From the NCBI GenBank assembly GCA_946644025.1, contig CAMPCG010000011.1:1-22657 (forward strand): a DNA stretch of 22,657 nt, read 5' to 3'. Position numbers and translations under genes: made by a program. Shown here piece after piece: positions 14,964 through 22,101 of this stretch. Each line of letters begins with the position of its first letter. Position 1 is the stretch's first letter. Origin of the DNA: an uncultured Prevotellaceae bacterium. Its GTDB lineage: Bacteria > Bacteroidota > Bacteroidia > Bacteroidales > Bacteroidaceae. The notes beneath the pieces were generated by a model. That model saw nothing but the letters and a program-made list of their open reading frames with translations. It did not search any database and was not told the DNA's origin.

Positions 14964-17900
14964 TTAGAAGTTGACGGTGATGCCCATCGAGACTCGGCGC
15001 GAGCGCGGTGTCTGCGAGTTGTCCACGGCGAGGTCGGTAATCTTGCTGGGCATGGTGACCTCGGGGTCCTGTCCGGTATAGTCGGAGAAGGTGAAGAGGT
15101 CGTAGCCGGTGAGGAACATGCTGAGGCTGTTCACCGAGAGGCTCTTGCAGATGCTCTTGGGGAAGGTGTAGTTCAGCGACAGCGTCTTCAGTCGCAGGAA
15201 GGAGCAGTCCTCGACAAACCTGTCTGAGCCCATGTAGTTCAGTCCGTAGTTGTAGAGTGCGCGTGGTATGTCGGTGTCCACGTCGGCCTCTGTGCGCCAG
15301 CGTCGCAGCACTGCCGTCGACTGGTTGTCGCGGTTATACATGGCCTCGGCGTTCATGCGTGCCTGGTTGATAATCTTCTGACCCAGGCGGTAGTGCAGGA
15401 ACACGGTCATGCCCCACTGCTTGTACTTCAGGGTGAAGCCTCCGCCGCCCGATACCACGGGGTTGTAGTTGCCCAGGTAGACGATGTCGTTCTTGTCGAT
15501 GCGTCCGTCGTGGTTGATGTCCTCGTACTTCGCGTCGCCGGGGAAGCAGCGTATGTTGCTGTTGTACATGATGAGCGGCTGTCCCTGCAGGTCGGTCATG
15601 ACCTTGCCGTCGGCGTCGCGTGCGTAGGTGTCGGCCAGGTTGTGATAGACGCCGAGGTAGCGGAATCCGAAGAAGGAGCCTACGGAAGTGCCGCTCAGTA
15701 TCTTCGTGTTGTACACGCCGTTGGCCACCTGCGGGTCTTCCGACGACATGTTCTCGGGCAGCTCGATGATGGTGTTGATGTTGCGGTTGATGTTCCAGTT
15801 GACGCTGAGGTTCCAGTCCTTCGACTTGATTACCTGTGCGTCGATACGGAACTCCCATCCCTCGTTGCGCATCTTTCCGCTGTTCCAATACTTAATCTGG
15901 GGCGAGGGGTAGCCCATGTATTCTGGTACGACGACGTTCTTTTGCAGCAGGTCCTTGGTGTTCTTGCGGTACCAGTCGAAGGTGACGTTGATGCGCCCGT
16001 CGAGGAAGTTGATGTCCGTTCCGAGGTTGATTTCCCTCGACGTCTCCCACTTCAGCTTGTTGAGCTGCATGGTTGCCGACGTGATGGCTGCCCCGTCCAT
16101 GTAGTTACCGATGGCAGAGTATGTGCCGACGTAGGGCGACGTGCCCGACGGCGCGTTTCCGCTGGTGCCGTAGCTGGCACGCAGCTTCCACTCGGTGAGT
16201 ATCTCCTCGGAGAGCCACTTGCGCATGAACTTCTCGTCGGCCAGCTGCCAGCTGACGCCCACTGAGGGGAACAGTCCCCATCGGTTGTCCTTGCCGAGGC
16301 TGGACTTACCCTCGTAGTTCACGGTGGCGTTGACGGTGTAGCGGTCCAGCAGTGTATAGACGAACGAGCCGATGCCCGAGAGGGTGGCCACCTCGCTGTC
16401 GCCGCTGCCCTGCGAGAGGAGCACGCCGCCGCCCGATGCCGGGTCGGCGATGGCGGCCGACGCCATGTTGTAGCGCGTGGAGGCATTGGTCGACGAGCGG
16501 CTCTGCTGCGTGCGCCACAGGCCCGTGGCCACCACCTGGTGCTTCTTGTCCTGCCAGTCCTTGGTGAACATCAGCTTGTTCTCCGTCTGCAGGGAGAAGT
16601 TGTTGGAGTAGGAGTTCGAGGCCTGGTTGGCATAGCTGTTGTTGGTCGTCACGCCCGTGGCCGACTGCGGGAGGAAGGCCTCGGTCTTCTGCGTGTTGTA
16701 CTTCATGGAGACGTAGCCCGTGTAGCGCAGCCAGGGGGTGGCGTAGTAGTTGGCGCGGACGGTCATCTTCTGCTCCTTGGTGGAGAGGTTCTTGTAGCTG
16801 TCGTTGACCATGATGATGGGGTGGAAATTCCTCGAACCGTTGAATGCCCCCTGGAACTCCTCGGCGTTCTGTCGGGTGAAGTATATGCCGGTCATCTCGC
16901 CCGTCTGGTCGTCGATGTAGTAGGGGCTCTTGTTGGGCATCTTGCGCATGGCCTCCGCACGCGAGTTGTCGGTCCAGGGTGCGTCCTTCTTCGTGTCGCT
17001 GTAGGTGTACTCGGCGTTCACGCGCAGCTTCTCCGAGAACTTATAGCCAATGTCGAGGCTGGTGGTCAGTCGTCTCAGTCCGGTGCCCTTCGTCGTGCCG
17101 TCCTCGGAGAGGTAGGACAGCGAGTAGCGGTAGGTGGCACGCTCGCCGCCACCCGACATGGAGAATGAGTTGTCGGTGGTGAAGGCGTTCTTCGTGAGGT
17201 AGGAAAGCCAGTCCACGTCCTGGTTGTACTCGTCGAAGTATCGCCAGTCCTGCTGGTAGCCTATCTCGTACTTGTCGAAAAGGTACTCCAGGTAAGAGTT
17301 GCCGTTCAGTCCCTGCGCGTTGGCGGTGTTCCAGATGGCGTCCTGCATGTAGGCCACGTACTCGTTGCCGCTGAGCATGGGCATGGACTTCGGCTCGAAC
17401 TTCATCGAGTTCTTGGTGGAGAAGGTGAAGTTGGTCTTTCCCATGGCACCCTTCTTGGTGGTGATGAGGAGCACGCCGTTGGCTCCCGCCGTACCGTAGA
17501 CGGCGGTGGAGGCGGCATCCTTGAGCACCTCTATCGCCTCGATGTCGTTGGGGTTGAGGGAGAGCATCTGGGCGAAGTCTTCCTGCGAGGCGGTGTTGAA
17601 GTCGAACGAGTCGTCGATGCTCGTGTTATAGGGCACTCCGTTGATGACGATGAGTGGGTCGGCGCTGGAGTTGAGCGTTGCCGTTCCGCGTATGCGTATG
17701 GTGCTCTTGGCTCCCGGGTCGCCAGCGGCCAGGATGTCCACACCGCCGAGCTGTCCCTGCAGGGCCTCCTCGATGGAGGTGACGGGCGAGGCAGCCATGA
17801 TCTCGGTCATGTCAATCTTCTGCGTGGCAAACGACTGCTGGCGGGTGGTCAGACCCATGTCGTTGCGGCTTCCGCCCTTCTTTCCCGACACCTGCACCTC

Positions 17901-18266
17901 GCGTATCTGGTGGGCGTTGCTCTCCATGGTGACGCTGAGGGTCTTCTGTCCGGTGTACTTAAAGCTCTGCTGCTTCATGCCGACGTAGGAAAAGACGATG
18001 GTGAGGTTCTTCTCCTCGGGCACTTTCAGCGTGTAGTTGCCGTTGAAGTCGGTGACGGTACCGCTGACGATACGGTTCTGGGCGTTCTGAAACGTCACGT
18101 TAGCGCCAATGATGGGCTCTTTCGCGCCACCAAGCATCTCGCTGACGGTACCCGTCACGGTCTGCGCAAATGAAGTGATAAGTGACAAGTGATAAGTGAT
18201 AAGTACGGCCAGTACTTTCACCATCCATCTCACATTCACTTCCATATTTAACTCTTTTATTGCCAT
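14964..18266 (-). CDS. SusC/RagA-family TonB-dependent transporter (SusC-A)
   Basis: A 1100-residue barrel transporter. The open frame extends to a GTG at 18296 inside a heptad repeat; ATG 18266 (MAIKELN) is preferred, and 18245 or 18224 also give good signal peptides, cut before QTVTG. A carboxypeptidase-regulatory-like domain spans residues about 35-115 (GANVTFQNAQN, GTVTDFNGNYTLKVPE, FSYVGMKQQ). The plug spans about 150-290 with GLTTRQQSF, IRIRGTATLN, PLIVINGVPYNTS, IEVLKDAASTAVYG and GVLLITTKKG, all SusC hallmarks. The barrel contains the EDINHDGRIDKNDIVYLG calcium-type turn and ends SMGITVNF. No STN domain. Signal-peptide residues 22-31 (LITYHLSLIT) are encoded by four heptanucleotide repeats. 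Confidence 0.96.
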   Translation of the reverse strand: MAIKELNMEVNVRWMVKVLAVLITYHLSLITSFAQTVTGTVSEMLGGAKEPIIGANVTFQNAQNRIVSGTVTDFNGNYTLKVPEEKNLTIVFSYVGMKQQSFKYTGQKTLSVTMESNAHQIREVQVSGKKGGSRNDMGLTTRQQSFATQKIDMTEIMAASPVTSIEEALQGQLGGVDILAAGDPGAKSTIRIRGTATLNSSADPLIVINGVPYNTSIDDSFDFNTASQEDFAQMLSLNPNDIEAIEVLKDAASTAVYGTAGANGVLLITTKKGAMGKTNFTFSTKNSMKFEPKSMPMLSGNEYVAYMQDAIWNTANAQGLNGNSYLEYLFDKYEIGYQQDWRYFDEYNQDVDWLSYLTKNAFTTDNSFSMSGGGERATYRYSLSYLSEDGTTKGTGLRRLTTSLDIGYKFSEKLRVNAEYTYSDTKKDAPWTDNSRAEAMRKMPNKSPYYIDDQTGEMTGIYFTRQNAEEFQGAFNGSRNFHPIIMVNDSYKNLSTKEQKMTVRANYYATPWLRYTGYVSMKYNTQKTEAFLPQSATGVTTNNSYANQASNSYSNNFSLQTENKLMFTKDWQDKKHQVVATGLWRTQQSRSSTNASTRYNMASAAIADPASGGGVLLSQGSGDSEVATLSGIGSFVYTLLDRYTVNATVNYEGKSSLGKDNRWGLFPSVGVSWQLADEKFMRKWLSEEILTEWKLRASYGTSGNAPSGTSPYVGTYSAIGNYMDGAAITSATMQLNKLKWETSREINLGTDINFLDGRINVTFDWYRKNTKDLLQKNVVVPEYMGYPSPQIKYWNSGKMRNEGWEFRIDAQVIKSKDWNLSVNWNINRNINTIIELPENMSSEDPQVANGVYNTKILSGTSVGSFFGFRYLGVYHNLADTYARDADGKVMTDLQGQPLIMYNSNIRCFPGDAKYEDINHDGRIDKNDIVYLGNYNPVVSGGGGFTLKYKQWGMTVFLHYRLGQKIINQARMNAEAMYNRDNQSTAVLRRWRTEADVDTDIPRALYNYGLNYMGSDRFVEDCSFLRLKTLSLNYTFPKSICKSLSVNSLSMFLTGYDLFTFSDYTGQDPEVTMPSKITDLAVDNSQTPRSRRVSMGITVNF
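18174..18201. repeat. Heptanucleotide tandem repeat in the SusC-A signal peptide
   Basis: Four units, AGTGATA, AGTGACA, AGTGATA, AGTGATA. They encode the hydrophobic core of the SusC-A signal peptide. Gain or loss of one unit would shift the frame by 7 bases. Confidence 0.85.
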
Positions 18267-18290
18267 AACAATAATATATTTCTTACTAAT

Positions 18291-18311
18291 TATCACTTAT
18301 CACTTATCACT
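18291..18311. repeat. Heptanucleotide tandem repeat upstream of SusC-A
   Basis: Three perfect units of TATCACT, the reverse complement of the AGTGATA units at 18174-18201. In the SusC-A transcript the two arrays could pair across the start codon. The GTG that opens the SusC-A frame is part of this array. Confidence 0.85.
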
Positions 18312-18314
18312 CCA

Positions 18315-18402
18315 AAGCCCCACCCCCGGCCCCTCCCCCGAAGGGAGGGGAGCTTTCGCGGCTAAAGCCTCCCCCTCGGGGGGAGGTTGGTGGGGGCTAA
18401 AG
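18315..18402. repeat. Inverted pair of REP-like palindromic elements
   Basis: Two G/C-rich elements in opposite orientation, 18315-18355 and 18361-18402. Both are related in pattern to the 37-bp element at 6153/6271 (a CTCCCC run, a short centre, a GGGGAG run, then a T/G-rich or C/A-rich arm), but they are more diverged. Together they make a long imperfect palindrome between FAS1-A and SusC-A. The FAS1-A stop codon (18397-18399) lies inside the second element. No T tract follows, so this is more likely a structural, processing or attenuation element than a full terminator. Confidence 0.7.
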
Positions 18403-20877
18403 CGCCTCGTCGAGGAAGTATACCACTCCGTCGCTGAAGATGAGGGGCAGGAAGTCGTAGGCCGAAGACATGCGCACCTGCTGGCTCTTCTGCTGTGTCT
18501 GCAGGTCGATGGTCTGCACGGAGAGTGCCTGTCCGTCGTCGTAGACGTTGAGCACGTAGCTCTTTCCCACGACGGGCACGTCGCCCGAGTCGTCCATCAC
18601 CGCCAGCGTCTCCAGTCCGCCAAACTCCAGGTCGTCGGTCGTCTCGCCCCATCCCAGGTAGGGATAGTTGGTGATGACGGCCGTGGAGAGCGGCACGAAG
18701 TATCGCACGAGGTACCGCTGCAGCGCCTCCTTGTCCGTGGCCTGTATCTTCGTGAAGAAGTCGGGGTCGGTAGCCTGTGCCCCCTCGCCGGCCGTTACGC
18801 CGGGTATGCGTCCCTCGGCAATGGCGCGTGCCAGTGCCTGGGTGGTGGGGATGAACTGCAGACAGCTCTCGGCCATGAACGACACGCGGCCGGCCGAGAG
18901 GAACCCTCCGGCCTGCAGCAGCGAGTACCACCCGTAGAACTCGGTGGTGTTGTCGCGGTTCTGGTTGCCTATGAGCGAGTAGAATGCCTCGCCGTCCTGA
19001 TAGTTGCCGCGGAAGAGTAGGCTGTCGTAGGTATAGGCGTGGCCGTTGGTCCAGCCGTTGATGTCGCCGCGGTATGCCAGGGGCTCGAAGGGGGCCCATA
19101 TGTCGGCCTCGGTCCACAGGTTGGCCTGGTAGCGCAGTGTGCGCAGGTACTGGATGCTGTTGGTAATCTTGCCGTCCTTGACATACCAGTAGACCTTCAG
19201 CGGCGAGGTCTGCATGGTGGCGTAGACTGCGGGGTGTTGGGTGCTGGATGTCGGGAGTTGGGTGTTGCCGTCGGTGGCCATCACGGCGTGGGCGTTGACG
19301 TAGCTCGTGACCACGGCGCTCGACATGGCCGCGGGGGCCTCCAGGCCCGGCGGCTGGTTCATGATGGTGGCGGGAGTGCCCTTCTCGACGGTAATCTGCT
19401 GCTCACTGTTCTGCAGCTGGTCGTTGTCGGGATAGAGCATGATGTAGCTGATGGCGTCGGCCGAGAAGGTCTTGTCCAGGCCCGAACCATTGGCGGCAGA
19501 GGCCGAGAGCATGGTGCCGAAGGTGCTGTACTTCTTGTACTGGTAGGCCGGTCCCGTGACGCTGTTGAACTGCGAGGGCGGCGTGAGCACGGAGCAGCCA
19601 TAGAGCACGCCGTTCGAGCAGACGATGCGGTCGGACTGAGGCACTTCGCTGGTCTCAAACTTGATGACGGTCTGCTCGGAGTCAACAATCTTGCCCGACT
19701 CAATCTCGTCGGGGAAAATCATCGACTGGTCCTTCTGGGCCGACTCCTCCTGGAAGATGCTGTGCAGCAGCAGCGTCGTCATCTGCGACGTGGGCACGTC
19801 GTCCAGGCTCTTATACCCGCCCAGGGCCCAGTACTCGTTGAAGAAGTTCTGCATGGCCTGGTCGGTGGGGGCAAAGATGCTGTAGGCGCGGTGGCTGTTG
19901 GCCGAGAACTGCTTGTAGTCGTCGGCGGGCCACTCGCTGGCAATGCTGGGAAGGGCACCGAAGCTGACGGTGTAGAGCCCCACGGCACGCTGCTCGTCGG
20001 TAGAGGCAAAGTTGTTGGTCAGCTCGGTAGACTTCACGTAGGTCTTGTACTGGTCGTAGAAGGAAAGGAAATTATTGAACTTGCCCGACTGTCGCAGTTC
20101 GGTGTAGATGGTCTCCAGGGGCCGCAACACGCGGTCCACCTTGTAGATGTAGCCGTTCTTGGCAATGTTCTCCTTGCTGTCCACGTCGACGACGTTGGCA
20201 TTGGCCACCTGGAACGAGCCGTCGCCCGTCCACCCCGTCTCGGGGAAGAAGTAGGTGTAGTTGCTCTTGGCGTCGATGCCCTTCGAGCGGAACATCTGGT
20301 AGCTGAACACGGGCAGGAAGCGGTCGGGGTGGTAGACGAAGATGTCCTCGTAGGTGGTGTCGCTCACACCGTCGGAGGTGGTGGTCACCACCTGGTTGCG
20401 CGCCTTTTCCACGGCGTCGCGCGAGCGGGTGCGGAACTTGTAGTAGAGACCGGCCTTCACCAGCTTCTCGGCGTCGGTGGCACCGTCGCCCTCGGAGGGG
20501 CGGAAGTTCACGAGCTTCTCCTTGTCGTAGCTATAATATAAGATGTGGAAGCCGATGAGCTTCTTCACCTCGTCAAGGCTGAGCGAGCCGATGTCCTGCA
20601 CGCCGTGATGCTCCTGCAGATAGGTGCCCATCGACTGGTCGTCGGGGGCCATGACGGTGAGGATAGCCTTACCGTTGAGGATAGGCACGTAGCCCGCCAT
20701 CTCGGCACCCTTGAGGAACTGCGTGTAGCTGCCGTCGGCCTCGAGCTTCTCGTAGATGGAGCCGGCAATGTAGTCGGGCTCCTTGAAGTACTCGTCCATG
20801 TCGGAGCACGCCGACAAAACCAACGCTGAAAGCAGTAGCGTACCTACGGCTCTCGTCGTGAATCTCGGTTTCTTCAT
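18397..20877 (-). CDS. Triple-fasciclin (FAS1) surface lipoprotein A
   Basis: An 826-residue lipoprotein and first gene of the operon. The frame runs to 20973, but that point overlaps the promoter -7 box, so ATG 20877 (MKKPRFTTRAVG) is the start. Lipobox LSAC, Cys24. FAS1 domain 1 covers about 30-240 (TQFLKGAEMAGYV, ILTVMAPDDQSMGTYL, LIGFHILYYSYD, NGYIYKVDRVL). FAS1 domain 2 covers about 242-440 (FNNFLSFYDQYKTYV, AYSIFAPTDQAMQNFF, TTLLLHSIFQEES, NGVLYGCSVLTPP). The last part is partly a degenerate third FAS1 (LQFIPTTQALARAIAEG, LVRYFVPLSTAV, GVVYFLDEAL). It probably works as an accessory binding or adhesion lipoprotein of the SusC-A/SusD-A pair. This is the only core signal peptide without a recognisable repeat. 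Confidence 0.85.
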   Translation of the reverse strand: MKKPRFTTRAVGTLLLSALVLSACSDMDEYFKEPDYIAGSIYEKLEADGSYTQFLKGAEMAGYVPILNGKAILTVMAPDDQSMGTYLQEHHGVQDIGSLSLDEVKKLIGFHILYYSYDKEKLVNFRPSEGDGATDAEKLVKAGLYYKFRTRSRDAVEKARNQVVTTTSDGVSDTTYEDIFVYHPDRFLPVFSYQMFRSKGIDAKSNYTYFFPETGWTGDGSFQVANANVVDVDSKENIAKNGYIYKVDRVLRPLETIYTELRQSGKFNNFLSFYDQYKTYVKSTELTNNFASTDEQRAVGLYTVSFGALPSIASEWPADDYKQFSANSHRAYSIFAPTDQAMQNFFNEYWALGGYKSLDDVPTSQMTTLLLHSIFQEESAQKDQSMIFPDEIESGKIVDSEQTVIKFETSEVPQSDRIVCSNGVLYGCSVLTPPSQFNSVTGPAYQYKKYSTFGTMLSASAANGSGLDKTFSADAISYIMLYPDNDQLQNSEQQITVEKGTPATIMNQPPGLEAPAAMSSAVVTSYVNAHAVMATDGNTQLPTSSTQHPAVYATMQTSPLKVYWYVKDGKITNSIQYLRTLRYQANLWTEADIWAPFEPLAYRGDINGWTNGHAYTYDSLLFRGNYQDGEAFYSLIGNQNRDNTTEFYGWYSLLQAGGFLSAGRVSFMAESCLQFIPTTQALARAIAEGRIPGVTAGEGAQATDPDFFTKIQATDKEALQRYLVRYFVPLSTAVITNYPYLGWGETTDDLEFGGLETLAVMDDSGDVPVVGKSYVLNVYDDGQALSVQTIDLQTQQKSQQVRMSSAYDFLPLIFSDGVVYFLDEAL

Positions 20878-20970
20878 ATTGTGTCTTGCGTTAGTAGTGT
20901 ATCTTGCTTGTCTTATTTCGCCTGCAGGGAATCCTTGCCTGTCAGTTCCCCGCTTTAGTGAAATTTGATG

Positions 20971-20978
20971 CAAAATTA
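20971..20978 (-). promoter_or_regulatory. -7 element of the operon promoter
   Basis: TAATTTTG on the minus strand matches TAnnTTTG and lies 94 bp before the FAS1-A start. No TTTG is found 19-21 bp upstream; the expected -33 region instead holds an inverted repeat (20996-21010). Confidence 0.5.
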
Positions 20979-20995
20979 CAAAAATTATATTTCAT

Positions 20996-21010
20996 CCGCC
21001 TTATCGGCGG
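20996..21010. promoter_or_regulatory. Inverted repeat over the operon -33 region
   Basis: CCGCC, a 5-base centre TTATC, then GGCGG. It lies where the -33 box should be, so it could be a regulator site. On the plus strand it is followed by TTTTATTTT and would also pass as a weak terminator, but no plus-strand gene ends here. Confidence 0.3.
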
Positions 21011-21106
21011 TTTTATTTTACAATTTATTAACAGCAAGCCGGCCTTCGTCATTCCGCCCTCCCAGCACTTCTAAGCGCAGCACGGCATAGGCCGACTGTG
21101 TTCACA

Positions 21107-21235
21107 CAATATATACTGATTGCCAACATAAGTGAATCCTTTTCCTAATTCTAATAGGAACTGCTTCACCTTGTTCACAAGCCTTCTCTCGAGTTCCAGT
21201 TCTGCTATTGGTTCTGTAACCCCAAGGTTATGAAT
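21107..21235 (-). pseudogene. Relic of a DUF1016 (YhcG/PDDEXK-type) gene
   Basis: A 43-codon fragment on the minus strand reads ...ELELERRLVNKVKQF then LLELGKGFTYVGNQY. This matches the segment of DUF1016 proteins just before the PDDEXK nuclease core (typically ALIDxLxxFLLELGxGFAFVGRQ). The match ends abruptly after NQY and the catalytic part is missing. The frame is closed by stops on both sides. The bases at 21018-21100 hold another short open frame that I could not assign. Confidence 0.6.
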
Positions 21236-21248
21236 TCAAAATAACAGT

Positions 21249-21401
21249 TTACTTGTCCAGATTGTAGTGGCTCATCTGGCCTCTGACGCTACGATTGCCT
21301 TCTTGTCGAACTAACAAAAATTTTTTTTGAGTTCGTTCTTGTTCTTGCTCGCCTTCAGCATAGATCTGCTTGATATGGTAGCTCACGTCCTGCGTGGGCC
21401 G
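21249..21401 (-). pseudogene. Relic of a RhuM-family gene
   Basis: A 50-codon fragment ending in TAA: QDVSYHIKQIYAEGE, then VRQEGNRSVRGQMSHYNLDK. It aligns by eye with RhuM-family proteins, which carry a (V/I)xxHIKNIYxEGEL segment, then VQxEGxRxVxRxxxYYNLDxII. The frame stops exactly where the conserved family would continue (NLD followed by IISVGYR), and has no usable start; it stays open upstream only to about 21452. A decayed gene fragment. With the adjacent DUF1016 relic it marks 21018-21452 as a scrap zone between the operon and the next genes. Confidence 0.6.
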
Positions 21402-21499
21402 AGATTGTAAATGTTTATCCTTTGGTACTCTATGTAACTTACTGGAGCACTCTTACCAATACTTCATTGTTAAAGTTTGCAATAAAAACATAGAAACTA

Positions 21500-21529
21500 T
21501 TTGTTTTTGCATTTTATTAGCTAAATTTG
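21500..21529 (+). promoter_or_regulatory. Promoter of the XRE regulator gene
   Basis: TTTG (21500-21503), an 18-bp spacer and TAAATTTG (21522-21529) match the Bacteroidota consensus. The start codon at 21570 lies 40 bp downstream. Confidence 0.65.
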
Positions 21530-21569
21530 CACACAGTACGCCTAATTTTATACAAAACGACTTAGAACA

Positions 21570-21776
21570 ATGGATAATCCGCATTATAACCGCATAAAAG
21601 CAGTGTTAGCTGAGAAAGATAAAACAGGAACATGGCTTTCCGAACAGATGGGCAGGAACATTGGAACCGTTTCACGATGGATGACGAACAAAGTTCAGCC
21701 ATCGGTGGAACAGCTTTATGATATAGCTAAGTATCTTGATGTGGATGTGAGGGAGTTATTAGTATCGTCGAAATAA
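21570..21776 (+). CDS. XRE-family helix-turn-helix regulator
   Basis: A 68-residue protein that is almost entirely one HTH_3 domain: YNRIKAVLAEKDKTGTWLSE (helices 1-2), MGRNIGTVSRWMTNK (recognition helix region), VQPSVEQLYDIAKYLDVDVRELL (helices 4-5). Single-domain XRE proteins of this type usually bind their own promoter and often accompany restriction, toxin or defence genes in Bacteroidota. Two very short ORFs and an FRG protein follow on the same strand. It sits in AT-rich DNA unlike the GC-rich operon to the left. Confidence 0.9.
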   Translation: MDNPHYNRIKAVLAEKDKTGTWLSEQMGRNIGTVSRWMTNKVQPSVEQLYDIAKYLDVDVRELLVSSK

Positions 21777-21789
21777 ATAAATTAAGGAC

Positions 21790-21879
21790 ATGAAAATAAT
21801 AGTTGATACTAAATTTTGTGAACTTCAACAAAAAAAAGAGGCTCCTCGTTCCTTTTATACAAGAATCTGTCATAAATGA
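21790..21879 (+). CDS. Small ORF after the XRE gene, 29 residues
   Basis: ATG 21790 lies 13 bp after the XRE stop, preceded by AAGGAC, and the product reads MKIIVDTKFCELQQKKEAPR... ending FYTRICHK. No family recognised. Its stop overlaps the start of the next ORF (ATGA). It may be a true small protein or the N-terminal remnant of a larger gene. Confidence 0.35.
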   Translation: MKIIVDTKFCELQQKKEAPRSFYTRICHK

Positions 21880-22007
21880 GAAGAATACACCAAGAGAACT
21901 TATTCAACAAGCCAGAATACAATCCTTATGACAACAGGGAATGGTTACATAGATACGATGGTTCCGCACTTGAAGGTGAATCTGATACACGTTGGAATAC
22001 TGAGTGA
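21876..22007 (+). CDS. Small ORF, 43 residues, possible gene remnant
   Basis: Starts in a 4-bp overlap with the preceding small ORF. The product is rich in aromatic and acidic residues: NKPEYNPYDNREWLHRYDG then SALEGESDTRWNTE. It looks like part of a folded protein rather than random sequence, but I do not recognise the family. A stop at 22005-22007 ends it; a shifted frame continues with YRGGEFYNGHLLG, so a frameshifted longer gene is possible. Confidence 0.35.
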   Translation: MRRIHQENLFNKPEYNPYDNREWLHRYDGSALEGESDTRWNTE

Positions 22008-22072
22008 TTATAGAGGTGGTGAGTTTTATAACGGACATTTGTTAGGTTCTTCCAAAGTATTAATAATTAAAT

Positions 22073-22080
22073 TACTTTTG
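22073..22080 (+). promoter_or_regulatory. -7 element before the FRG gene
   Basis: TACTTTTG matches TAnnTTTG and ends 21 bp before the ATG at 22102. No well-placed TTTG was found. It supports 22102 rather than the upstream in-frame ATG at 21928. Confidence 0.45.
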
Positions 22081-22101
22081 CAGAAAACACATATATATAA
22101 G

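Noticed and set aside
20878..20973. N-terminal extension of FAS1-A
   Set aside because: Its first codons overlap the promoter -7 box, and the lipoprotein signal peptide begins cleanly at 20877.
20996..21019. Plus-strand rho-independent terminator
   Set aside because: The stem is only 5 bp, and no plus-strand gene or promoter leads into it.
21394..21597. A 67-residue plus-strand frame before the XRE gene
   Set aside because: It overlaps the XRE promoter and start, and resembles no protein.
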